Assembly: GCA_944376955.1 (NCBI GenBank)
Contig: CALWEB010000172.1
Location: forward strand, 1 to 16,980
Length of the DNA: 16,980 bases
From: an uncultured Agathobaculum sp.
GTDB lineage: Bacteria; Bacillota; Clostridia; Oscillospirales; Butyricicoccaceae
Direction of reading: 5' to 3'
Of the stretch, positions 7,797 to 15,656 are shown piece by piece. Below the pieces are notes generated by a model. It did not search any database, was not told the origin of the DNA, and saw only the letters and a list, made by a program, of their open reading frames with translations. The first letter of the stretch is position 1; each line of letters opens with the position of its first letter. A program made the translations under genes and the position numbers.

Positions 7797-7825
7797 TTGA
7801 CAAAAGATGCACTATGGAGTAATAT
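7797..7825 (+). promoter_or_regulatory. Strong SigA-type promoter of the glycosyltransferase-ligase operon
   Basis: A perfect TTGACA (7797-7802) and TAATAT (7820-7825) are exactly 17 bases apart. The predicted start lies near 7832, only about 12 bases before a terminator hairpin. Confidence 0.8.
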
Positions 7826-7843
7826 TCCAATAGGAGTATACTG

Positions 7844-7876
7844 CGCAGGCAGAATGGGTTGCCTGCGTTTTTTATT
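7844..7876 (+). terminator. Intrinsic terminator in the leader of the glycosyltransferase operon
   Basis: CGCAGGCA (7844-7851) pairs with TGCCTGCG (7860-7867) around an 8-base loop, followed by six T (7868-7873) and ATT. No gene lies between the promoter at 7797 and this site, and the coding start is only 21 bases past the end of the element, so most transcripts would stop after about 40 nt unless termination is overcome. Confidence 0.8.
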
Positions 7877-7896
7877 GAAAGTGTGTGATATGATTC

Positions 7897-9021
7897 ATGG
7901 GAGCAAACCGGAAAATCCTCTACATCGCTTCCTCCTTCGGACACCTTGCCTCGTTCCACCAGCCCTATCTGCGCTGGTTTGCACAGCAAGGCTGCGAAGT
8001 ACATGCTGCCGCAGGCGGTGCGCCTTGTGCGCTGGAAGGCGTCAGCCGCTTCATTCCGCTGCCGCTGGAAAAGCGCATGTTTTCCCCGCGCAATCTATCC
8101 GCTGCCCACCAGCTGCGCGCTTTGCTGCACCGCGAGGGCTATGCGCTGATCAGCCTTCACACTTCGCTTGCCGCCTTCTTTGCGCGGCTTGCGCTGCGAC
8201 CGTCTTGGAAAGGCCGCCCTGTTGTGATGAACACCGTGCATGGCTATTTGTTTGACGGCGCCACCCCTTTGCCCAAGCGGCAGCTGCTGCTTTCTGCCGA
8301 ACGGATGACGGCACCTGTAACAGACTGGTTGCTGACCATGAACCGGCAGGATGACAGTATTGCGCGGCACTATGTCTTAGGCAAGCAAATCTGTTTTACG
8401 CATGGCATGGGCATTGATACCACCCATTTTACCCCGCCGGATGCTGCGCAAAAAGCACAGGCGCGGGCGCAGCTTGGACTCAATCCCGATGCCCTTGTGC
8501 TGGTTTACGCTGCTGAGTTTTCTGGACGCAAAAGTCAGGCTACGCTCATCCAGGCCATGCCGCATTTGCCGGAAAACACGGTTTTGCTCCTGCCTGGACG
8601 CGGCGACCGGCTCGAGGAATGCAAAACCCTTGCCGCTTCACTTGGCGTTGCACCGCGTGTGCAGTTCCCCGGTTTTGCGCAGCACATCAAAGACTATTAT
8701 CAAGCCGCCGACCTCTGCGTCTCTTCCAGCCGCAGTGAAGGCCTGCCTTTCAACGTCATGGAGGCAATGGCATGTGGCTTGCCCGTAGTTGCCAGCGACG
8801 TGAAAGGCCATGAGGATTTGGTCCAACCCAATATAACAGGATTGCTGTTCCCATTCGGAGATGCAAACGCGTTTGCTGCTGCCATCCAACGGCTGGAGGA
8901 TCCGTTACGCCGCCAGCAAATGGGACAAGCGGCACGTCAGGCTGTTCTGCCGTATGATATCCAACCGGTATTTCACGAACTGACCGCACTCTACCGTCAG
9001 GCCGCCGGCCTTGAGGGATAA
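7897..9021 (+). CDS. Glycosyltransferase, GT4-like (GT-B fold)
   Basis: The 374-aa cytoplasmic or membrane-associated retaining glycosyltransferase adds a sugar from an NDP-sugar to a lipid-linked glycan. The N-terminal Rossmann half opens with KILYIASSFGHLASFHQPYL; the C-terminal donor half shows YAAEFSGRKSQATLIQA (conserved basic pair at 211-212), FPGF, then the EX7E motif E281-GLPFNVM-E289 and GLPVVASDVKGHEDLV. The upstream in-frame codon at 7891-7893 is a stop, so 7897 is the first possible ATG. Its ribosome site is weak: AAAGTGTGTGAT (7878-7889) matches only the flanks of the consensus. The ligase-like gene follows after 66 bases with no terminator, so the two form an operon. Acceptor and donor sugars are unknown. 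Confidence 0.92.
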   Translation: MGANRKILYIASSFGHLASFHQPYLRWFAQQGCEVHAAAGGAPCALEGVSRFIPLPLEKRMFSPRNLSAAHQLRALLHREGYALISLHTSLAAFFARLALRPSWKGRPVVMNTVHGYLFDGATPLPKRQLLLSAERMTAPVTDWLLTMNRQDDSIARHYVLGKQICFTHGMGIDTTHFTPPDAAQKAQARAQLGLNPDALVLVYAAEFSGRKSQATLIQAMPHLPENTVLLLPGRGDRLEECKTLAASLGVAPRVQFPGFAQHIKDYYQAADLCVSSSRSEGLPFNVMEAMACGLPVVASDVKGHEDLVQPNITGLLFPFGDANAFAAAIQRLEDPLRRQQMGQAARQAVLPYDIQPVFHELTALYRQAAGLEG

Positions 9022-9087
9022 AGTATTCCGGCATCTCCGGCAAGAATATCAGCTGATTACAGTCAGTTTCACCATGGAGGTTATAGA

Positions 9088-11847
9088 ATGAAACAAAAAA
9101 CAGTTCAATCCACCCCAACCGTCCGCTGGTCACGATACATCTTAGCAGCGGTGGTCTTGTTTGCTGTTATTTGTCTGGCAAACAACGGCAGTTATTTCAC
9201 TGAAAAAGCGCTTGGCCTGTTGGGCGGCGTTGCCATCGTTTGTATGCTGATTTTTGCAGACAAGCAACGCTTTAAACGCCTGCTGACGCCGCCGGCCTTC
9301 GCGGTGTTTGCTTACATACTACTGGCGGGCATCTCTACGCTATATGCCAAATCCGGCAAGTTTGCGATTGCGGAATTCTCCTGTTTGCTGGTTTCCTTTG
9401 CAATTTTCATTGCAATCTCCCTGTTTTCCAAGGAAAACAAGGTTTCTTTCCGCCGTGCTGCTGCTACCCTGGCGTGTGCTGCGGCACCGGTTGGTATTCT
9501 GTCGATTGATGCCGCTTCCAGCAATATTCTGATGCGGCCCTTCCGTGCGATCATGGAACTGGCAGGTCCGGGTTACGGTGACACCGGTGCGAGCTTCTAC
9601 TCCCGACTGAACACCATTTTCGGCAACCCCAATACCTATGCTGGTTTAATGTCCATTGCGTGTCTGCTGTCGCTCTGGCTTGTGCTCACCGCAGAAACGC
9701 GCCGGCAAAAGGTTCTGTGTACCATTCTGCTGATGATCAACGCAGTTTCCTACTTGCTGGCTTTCTCCATGGGCTCGCTCGGCGTTTTTGTTGTGGCCTG
9801 CCTGCTGATGCTTGCGCTCAGCCCCAAGGAGGGACGTGTTAACCTGTTCTGGCTGCTGCTGCAAACTGCTGTGGTTGCATTGATTGTTGGCGCGGTATCC
9901 GTCAAGGGTTTTGGTGATACGGTGACCGGTTCTCCCCTGCCCATGCTCATGCTGGTGATCGGCTGCGCATTGGCGTGTGTGCTGGAACTGTATGCCCGTG
10001 AAAAACTGATGACGGTACTTATTGGCAAAGGCAAACTGCTCATCGGCATCATTGCTGCGATTCTGGTTGTCATTGCGGTCTATCTGATCGCAGCGCTCAA
10101 CGTGACCGGCGCTTATACCTTCGGCTCAGAAGGTAATTTCCGTCGTACTGCGAATCTGCCTGCTGGGGAATACACGCTGAATACGGAGGCCACTGCACCG
10201 GTCCAGGTCACTATCACTTACAAAAATACCAGCAACCTGATCCAGAACAATGAAACCAATCTGATCAGCGGCACCTCGGATGCCCCCATCACCTTTACTG
10301 TCCCCGATGACAGCGAATTGGTCTTCTTCTACTTCCTGTGCAATGAGCCGGGGGTGACGGTACAGAATGCGACTTATACCGGCACACAATCCGGCAGTAT
10401 TAAGCTGGGTTACAAGCTGTTGCCCGCCTTTATTGCCGACCGTATTCAGGACTTGGGTGCGAACGGTAACGTGGTACAGCGTGGCGTTTACCGGCAGGAT
10501 GCCATCAAACTTTGGTTAACCTCCCCGATCATTGGCCGTGGCTTGGGCGGCTTTGAAAACGGTGTCGTATCCGTTCAGGATTACTACTATGAGACCAAAT
10601 ATGCGCATAACCACTATGTGGAGGCGCTTTGCGACCTCGGTGTATTGGGCCTTGCTGCGTTTCTCACAATGCTTGGCACTTCGATCTGGGCAATCGTCAA
10701 GAGCCGAAAGGAAAAACCGCTTGCCGTCATGCTGGTGGCAGCCTGTGTCCTGCAAATGTTTGGGCAGGCCATCACGGACGTCACCTGGTCGGTTGGTAGC
10801 TGTCTGCCCATGTTCTTTGCGGTTTTGGCGTTGCTCGTCCTGTATTGCGGCGACAGCCTGCGCCTGAAACTGCCTTCCAAAAAAGCTTTCGCTGCCGTCC
10901 GTTGGCCTATCGCTGCCTTTTCCGGCATTTTTGTAGTGCTGATTGGGCTCAACCTTGTTGCACAATTCATTTTCACCAGTGACGGCCTGACTCTTGACGA
11001 TTTGAAGACCTGTGCTTCCATTGATGCGTTTGAAAAGAACGATTACAAGTTGTCCTATCTGGTTTCCGGCGGCAATGAAGAAGGCATTGCCGATCGGTAT
11101 GCAAAGGATTTATCAAAAGAAGAATCCAACTCGATCACCATTCCGCTGGCACAATATTATGTCTCCGCCGGCCAGTATACCGCAGCGCTGGATGTTCTGG
11201 ATCATGGTATCCAATACATGCGCGCTGATGCGGAAGTGTGGCAGCAAATGTTTGATTTATACGAAACCATTCTCAATCCGGTTGGACAGTTTGCTGGCGT
11301 GCAGCTTTTTACGGATGACAGCTATGTGCAGCGCATGGTCCGCGGTTACGAACAGCTCTGCGAAACCAACCGCGATCAACTCGACGATGTGCTTTTGACC
11401 ACGAAGAACAATGCCTTTGTCAATCGCCTGCTGTCTGTTGCAGCACTCGACCCATATGACATGGTTGATGCGCTTACCATTATGACGAAAACCGGTCTGG
11501 ACAGCCGCACGCTTCCGGATGCAGACGGCAATGGCGTACCGGATTGTGCTACCGTCCTGTCTGGCGAAGTCAGCTGGATGGAGGATGGCAGCTTTACCGC
11601 TGAAACCGATGCCACGATCCAGTTTGCAACGCAGGTTCCGGATGATGGTTCTTACTCCCTCTACCTTCAAACCTCCAATCCGGCTGGAATCCTTGCCGCG
11701 ACAATCAACGGAAATCTTGTTACGCTGGATGCTGCTACGGGAGTCTATACCCCATTTAACGACCACAGTGCGCTTTCGACGGAAATCATTCTTTCCGTGC
11801 AGGCAGGTACTACAGTCGAAAATATGACCTATCTCATCAATAACTAA
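9088..11847 (+). CDS. O-antigen ligase/Wzy-like polytopic membrane protein with large extracytoplasmic domains
   Basis: This 919-aa protein has about a dozen membrane segments between residues 17 and 629. A polymerase/ligase core is indicated by SRLNTIFGNPNTYAGLMS (172-189) and by GRGLGGFENG plus AHNHYVEALCDLGVLGL (506-522), which is the Wzy_C/WaaL pattern with the conserved His. Between membrane segments lies a beta-rich, Thr/Asn-rich insertion (about 339-445). After the last segment comes an outside region with a TPR-like helical part (about 680-730) and a terminal beta-sandwich-like domain (about 811-919) introduced by DADGNGVPD, a calcium-loop-like motif. The ATG has GGAGG 7 bases upstream. 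Such enzymes polymerise lipid-linked glycans or transfer them to an acceptor, in some Gram-positives to S-layer protein. Which of these it does cannot be read from sequence; typical relatives are around 400-800 aa, so this one is long. Confidence 0.85.
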   Translation: MKQKTVQSTPTVRWSRYILAAVVLFAVICLANNGSYFTEKALGLLGGVAIVCMLIFADKQRFKRLLTPPAFAVFAYILLAGISTLYAKSGKFAIAEFSCLLVSFAIFIAISLFSKENKVSFRRAAATLACAAAPVGILSIDAASSNILMRPFRAIMELAGPGYGDTGASFYSRLNTIFGNPNTYAGLMSIACLLSLWLVLTAETRRQKVLCTILLMINAVSYLLAFSMGSLGVFVVACLLMLALSPKEGRVNLFWLLLQTAVVALIVGAVSVKGFGDTVTGSPLPMLMLVIGCALACVLELYAREKLMTVLIGKGKLLIGIIAAILVVIAVYLIAALNVTGAYTFGSEGNFRRTANLPAGEYTLNTEATAPVQVTITYKNTSNLIQNNETNLISGTSDAPITFTVPDDSELVFFYFLCNEPGVTVQNATYTGTQSGSIKLGYKLLPAFIADRIQDLGANGNVVQRGVYRQDAIKLWLTSPIIGRGLGGFENGVVSVQDYYYETKYAHNHYVEALCDLGVLGLAAFLTMLGTSIWAIVKSRKEKPLAVMLVAACVLQMFGQAITDVTWSVGSCLPMFFAVLALLVLYCGDSLRLKLPSKKAFAAVRWPIAAFSGIFVVLIGLNLVAQFIFTSDGLTLDDLKTCASIDAFEKNDYKLSYLVSGGNEEGIADRYAKDLSKEESNSITIPLAQYYVSAGQYTAALDVLDHGIQYMRADAEVWQQMFDLYETILNPVGQFAGVQLFTDDSYVQRMVRGYEQLCETNRDQLDDVLLTTKNNAFVNRLLSVAALDPYDMVDALTIMTKTGLDSRTLPDADGNGVPDCATVLSGEVSWMEDGSFTAETDATIQFATQVPDDGSYSLYLQTSNPAGILAATINGNLVTLDAATGVYTPFNDHSALSTEIILSVQAGTTVENMTYLINN

Positions 11848-11879
11848 GTTTCTGCTTACCAGATATCTTGCTGCATGAC

Positions 11880-11918
11880 AAAGTGCAAGGGCAAATCATT
11901 GCCCTTGCACTTTTTTTT
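11880..11918 (+). terminator. Intrinsic terminator behind the glycosyltransferase-ligase operon
   Basis: AAAGTGCAAGGGCAA (11880-11894) pairs perfectly over 15 bp with TTGCCCTTGCACTTT (11899-11913) around the loop ATCA, followed by eight T in a row (11911-11918). It is a textbook strong terminator. Confidence 0.95.
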
Positions 11919-11932
11919 AACCGCGATATTAT
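11905..11932 (+). promoter_or_regulatory. Possible promoter of the tail-fibre-like gene
   Basis: TTGCAC (11905-11910) lies in the 3' arm of the preceding terminator and TATTAT (11927-11932) follows after 16 bases, partly over the T-tract. The downstream gene needs its own promoter because the terminator is strong, and I see no better candidate between 11919 and 12016. Confidence 0.4.
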
Positions 11933-11965
11933 TAAAGATGCTTGTTTTACCCGTAGAAAAACGGC

Positions 11966-12006
11966 GGCGCTTCCCCTCAGGCACTCATCCACCTGTGGAA
12001 TGCGCC
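11966..12006 (+). promoter_or_regulatory. Leader hairpin just upstream of the tail-fibre-like gene
   Basis: GGCGC-TTCC (11966-11974) can pair with GGAA-T-GCGCC (11997-12006, one bulged T), and inside it CAGG pairs with CCTG. The stem ends 10 bases before the AAGGAGG ribosome site. It may stabilise the message or affect translation; no known motif is recognised. Confidence 0.4.
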
Positions 12007-12029
12007 GACCGGACAAAAGGAGGAAAATC

Positions 12030-12758
12030 ATGTCCGTTTCTGATCAAAAAATAGCGGCTTTTTCTAAAACCATTTCACAACTACGCGACCAGCCGAATAT
12101 GCAGCCGGCAGAATTAAAGGCCTACTTTGACAGCAGCCCGGATGAGCTACGGCAGGCGCACAACGGCCTTTGTGACGCACTTTGTGCCACCAGTGCTGCG
12201 TCATCCCTTGGCTTTCAACGCACCGCAGGTGTGCCAGCGGACACCGTGCAGGCTGCGCTCGAGAATGTGCAGGCACAGGTGACGGATGCTGTGCTGGGGA
12301 ATATCCCATCGGGCAGCGTAGACGGCGACAAGCTTGCACAGGATGTCCGAAACCATTTTAGTGCCATTGAAAGCGCCGTAGCAGCGGAATCCAGTACACG
12401 GCAATCCATCGACAGCAATCTGCAAAGCCAAATCAGCACATTAAGTGCCACAAAATGCGAACTCTACACCGGCACTTATGTTGGCGACGGTGCAGCGACT
12501 CGCACCATTAACCTTGGTTTTCGGCCAAAAGCGGTACTAGTCATGTATAGAGGCTTTCTGTTGGAAATGGAATTTAATTACTGGCATTACTGTTCTCTGG
12601 GCGGCATTGCCATTGAAGGCTGGAGTAATACCGGTATTTCGTTAACAAGCAACGGGTTTCAAGTACAACAAAATCTCTCGCCAAACAGCGAAACCGGTAT
12701 GACCAGCATCCGTGTGAATACTTCCGGCTATACCTATGTCTACCTTGCATTCAAATAA
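12030..12758 (+). CDS. Phage tail-fibre-like protein, stand-alone
   Basis: The 242-aa protein has no signal peptide or membrane segment. The helical N-terminus (1-60) leads to LGFQRTAGVPADTVQAALEN (60-79), a stretch I recognise from Clostridia prophage structural proteins. An alpha-helical, likely coiled-coil part follows (about 100-140, with repeating Ser/Gln/Ile), then a C-terminal beta-rich receptor-binding-like domain starting GTYVGDGAATRTINLGFRPK (148-167) and ending YTYVYLAFK, a common end of tail-fibre heads. A perfect AAGGAGG (12017-12023) 6 bases upstream fixes the ATG. No capsid, tail, integrase or lysis gene lies within the window, and terminators flank it on both sides, so it is a single-gene unit between the glycan operon and the S-layer gene. 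It may be a prophage remnant or a domesticated binding protein; family assignment is by motif memory only. Confidence 0.7.
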   Translation: MSVSDQKIAAFSKTISQLRDQPNMQPAELKAYFDSSPDELRQAHNGLCDALCATSAASSLGFQRTAGVPADTVQAALENVQAQVTDAVLGNIPSGSVDGDKLAQDVRNHFSAIESAVAAESSTRQSIDSNLQSQISTLSATKCELYTGTYVGDGAATRTINLGFRPKAVLVMYRGFLLEMEFNYWHYCSLGGIAIEGWSNTGISLTSNGFQVQQNLSPNSETGMTSIRVNTSGYTYVYLAFK

Positions 12759-12764
12759 AAGAAC

Positions 12765-12798
12765 AGGCCCCCTTCGGGAAACCCGAAGGGGGCCTTTT
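12765..12798. terminator. Bidirectional terminator between the tail-fibre-like and S-layer genes
   Basis: AGGCCCCCTTCGGG (12765-12778) pairs over 14 bp with CCCGAAGGGGGCCT (12782-12795) around AAA, followed by TTTT on the plus strand. On the minus strand the stem is followed by GTTCTTTTATTTG, so it can also end the convergent S-layer transcript. Confidence 0.92.
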
Positions 12799-12829
12799 GA
12801 GTCATTCAGAATACGACTAACTATTCTCC

Positions 12830-15607
12830 TTAGGGATTGATAGAAGGATCGTAAGCCTTCGCATTCTTGATCTCGTTGTTCTGGCCGTCAACCAGGATGA
12901 AGACAACCTTCTTGTCAGTGCCGTAAACGTAAACTACGTTTTCAACATACTTGCCGGTGTTATCCTTGCGAGCCTCGCGAGCAGCCGCCTTCGCGTCGCC
13001 CTCGATGCCAGACTTGCTATCGGTGTTGATGTTCACAACGATGCAGTCGTTAGCCAGCTCGTACTCATAGCCGTTGATGGCGATGTAGTTGTTGCTGCCG
13101 CCGTAGAAGCCGTCAGAGGTGATGTGGCCTACCATGGTGGTGTTGCTGCCGCCAGCGGCTACTACTGCACTAACATTCTTGATGATGGTGCGGTCGCCGG
13201 TGGAAACCAGATCATAAGTTACGATCTCGCCGCCGTCGTAGGTGTAGTAGTCAGAGCTCTGCTCGTAAGCAGTCAGCAGGCCGTTCTCAGTCCACAGCTC
13301 GAAGTAACGGTAATCGTCGTTGTCAACCGTCTCGGAAGCGTTCAGAACGTACGCGTAGTTCTTGCCAGTTACGTTCGGCAGAGAAGCCATCTGAACAGCC
13401 ATAGCCTGGATGTACTGAACGCCGTTAGAGGTGCCGCCTACTGCGTAAGTACCTCTGATCAGGCTAATCGCCGGCGAAGCAGGCAGGCTCTTCAGATCCT
13501 TACCGGAGATGACCTTCGCGTCAGCCACACCGCTGTTGGTGGTAACAAAGACGACTGCGTCATCCGAGATGTTGCGATCTACTGCAGTGCCGTTATAAGT
13601 GCCATCCTTCTCGCTCCAGATACCAGCCTTCAGCATATCATCGCCGGTGCGGTAAGAGGACTCATTGATCAGGTATGCATCGTCGTAGCCAGCGAACTGA
13701 CGGAACTTAACGGTACCAACGTTAGTTGCACCAACCGGCATCAGGGATACGTTGCTGCCGCTCTCGCGGTAGGTTACCAGATGGCCAACCAGAGCGCTCT
13801 TGATGGTAGCGTCGGTCGCCGTATTCTCAGAACCCTCGATCTTGCCGTTCAGATCAGAATCGAAATCGTACTGATTGCTGCCGTATGCCTTGACAGAAAC
13901 ATTGTTGTACTTGTCAAGGATTGCAGTCTTCTTAGAACCATCGCGGGTGATCAGGCTGACCTCGATCTTATCCTTGTTTACGCCAGCGTTGTACTGCTCT
14001 ACCGCGTAAACAGTTGCCAGGCTCTTGGCGCCCCAAGTGCCGTCAACCTTCTCAACGTTGTACAGCAGGTTGTCGATTGCGATGAACTCGATGGAGTCAC
14101 CGGAAACCAGGGACGGCATGGTGTAACCATCTGCCGGCTTGTACCAAGTGCCATCGATGCGGATTTCCTTGGTGCCGCTCTGGGTGCGGGTTGCCTCGAT
14201 CTTGCCTTCAACAGCGTCGATCTTCTCGTAGGTCATCTTGTCGTTGTAGTAGTCGTAGGTAACCTTCGCGTAGTCGTTCTTCGCAATGCCCTCGTAGGTG
14301 TTAACGTCGGACATGTCCGGGTTGGTCACATAAGTGGTGAACTCAGAAGTAGCGATCGGAGCAACAGTGCCGATCAGAGCGCTGGTGTTCAGGACGCTGT
14401 CGCTCACGTAAGTGATCTTAACAACGTTCTGGTTCGTAACTACAGCAGTGTCAATCTTGCCGTCGCCATCGTTGTCGATGAAGTTGACCAGATCAGCCAT
14501 TGCCTGCTCGTTCAGAGTGTTCTTAGCAGTCAGATCGATCGTAGTAGTGTCTTCGCCGTTAACGTAAACGTCCAGCTTGTTAGCGCCGTAAGTATCAACA
14601 GACCAAGTCTTGTCGTTCAGCTTAACCTTGCTGTCGGTCTCGTTCTTGATGTCCTTCCACATTGCTTCGGAAGAATCGTTGTCAGCAGTCTTGTAAACGC
14701 CGTAAACGCCGTCTACATCGTTCTGATGCTCAGAATCCCAAACAACCTTCACTTCGTAGCCGAACAGGTCGGATACGTCGATCTTGGTGTCACGGAAGGT
14801 GAACTTGTTGCTACCAGCATTATTCACAAAGCCATCGTTAGTCTCAAAGTCGATGCCCTTCGGGTTGGTCTTGGAAGACGGGCCCTTGGTGATGATACCG
14901 GTGTGAACCGCCAGATCCATCCACTTCTCACCAACAGTCATCCAGCTGCCGCCCCAAGCCAGGCCAGCGTCGGAATCGTTCAGGAAGCTGTTGGTAACCT
15001 CAGACCACTGAACAGCCTTGACCTCGGTCAGAGCGTTGGACAGAACCTGCGCAGCGTCCTGACGGGTGCAACCCTCAGCAACAGCGGAGTGAACATCCTT
15101 GGTCAGGCCAACGGTGGTAGCCAGGGAGATGGTGTTGTTCAGCCAAGCAGAACCGGTCAGCTGAGCCTTGTCAGCACGGTAGCCAGCCAGAACCAGAGCC
15201 ATCTTCATAGCTTCGCCGGTGGTAACGGTGGAGTTCGGGTCGAACTTGGTAGCAGACTTACCAGCAACGATGCCGGTGTTCTGCAGGTACTTGACGTAGC
15301 CAGCTGCCCAGTGGCCGTTGATGTCCTTGAAGGACGTCGTAACGGTTGCGTAAGCAGAAGCGTCGTCGTTACCACCATTGCGGATGGTAAAGATCATCTT
15401 GGCCATTTCAGCACGGGTAACAGTCTTCTCCGGCTGGAAAGAGCCATCCTCATAACCCTGAATGATATTCAGAGCTGTGAGCAGTTCAACGGCGTCGGTG
15501 TTATCAGCATTGATATCAGCCGCATCCGTGAACGCCGCACCAGCAAACATGGTGAACGCGCAAGCGAACGCCAGTACCAGTGCGAGAACCTTTTTAAGAT
15601 TCTTCAT
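12830..15607 (-). CDS. S-layer-type surface protein with three N-terminal SLH repeats
   Basis: The 925-aa secreted protein has a signal peptide (MKNLKKVLALVLAFACAFTM, cleavage near residue 24) and three SLH repeats at about 25-78, 86-147 and 152-205, with the key motif as TRAE (64-67), TTGE (129-132) and TRQD (181-184). SLH modules bind secondary wall polymers, so the rest (206-925) would face outwards as the lattice-forming or functional part. It is rich in Thr, Ser, Asp, Asn and Tyr, has almost no Cys, and contains two EF-hand-like loops, DNDGDGKID (378-386) and DSDLNGKIEGSE (583-594). Codon use is strongly restricted (AAC, AAG, ACC, GGC, GTT, GCT preferred), unlike the neighbours, which suggests very high expression. 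A perfect AAGGAGG (15624-15618) lies 10 bases before the ATG. It is likely the main S-layer protein, though it could be another abundant SLH protein. Confidence 0.9.
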   Translation of the reverse strand: MKNLKKVLALVLAFACAFTMFAGAAFTDAADINADNTDAVELLTALNIIQGYEDGSFQPEKTVTRAEMAKMIFTIRNGGNDDASAYATVTTSFKDINGHWAAGYVKYLQNTGIVAGKSATKFDPNSTVTTGEAMKMALVLAGYRADKAQLTGSAWLNNTISLATTVGLTKDVHSAVAEGCTRQDAAQVLSNALTEVKAVQWSEVTNSFLNDSDAGLAWGGSWMTVGEKWMDLAVHTGIITKGPSSKTNPKGIDFETNDGFVNNAGSNKFTFRDTKIDVSDLFGYEVKVVWDSEHQNDVDGVYGVYKTADNDSSEAMWKDIKNETDSKVKLNDKTWSVDTYGANKLDVYVNGEDTTTIDLTAKNTLNEQAMADLVNFIDNDGDGKIDTAVVTNQNVVKITYVSDSVLNTSALIGTVAPIATSEFTTYVTNPDMSDVNTYEGIAKNDYAKVTYDYYNDKMTYEKIDAVEGKIEATRTQSGTKEIRIDGTWYKPADGYTMPSLVSGDSIEFIAIDNLLYNVEKVDGTWGAKSLATVYAVEQYNAGVNKDKIEVSLITRDGSKKTAILDKYNNVSVKAYGSNQYDFDSDLNGKIEGSENTATDATIKSALVGHLVTYRESGSNVSLMPVGATNVGTVKFRQFAGYDDAYLINESSYRTGDDMLKAGIWSEKDGTYNGTAVDRNISDDAVVFVTTNSGVADAKVISGKDLKSLPASPAISLIRGTYAVGGTSNGVQYIQAMAVQMASLPNVTGKNYAYVLNASETVDNDDYRYFELWTENGLLTAYEQSSDYYTYDGGEIVTYDLVSTGDRTIIKNVSAVVAAGGSNTTMVGHITSDGFYGGSNNYIAINGYEYELANDCIVVNINTDSKSGIEGDAKAAAREARKDNTGKYVENVVYVYGTDKKVVFILVDGQNNEIKNAKAYDPSINP

Positions 15608-15633
15608 GGGATTTTTTCCTCCTTAAATTTTTT

Positions 15634-15645
15634 GAGCTTTCGCTC
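15634..15645 (-). promoter_or_regulatory. GNRA-capped hairpin at the 5' end of the S-layer mRNA
   Basis: The minus-strand RNA has GAGC-GAAA-GCTC about 5 nt from the predicted transcript start (near 15650), followed by an A/T-rich single-stranded stretch and AAGGAGG. A 5' stem-loop of this kind can protect abundant messages from 5' decay; that role is inferred. Confidence 0.55.
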
Positions 15646-15656
15646 TTATGGTGATT

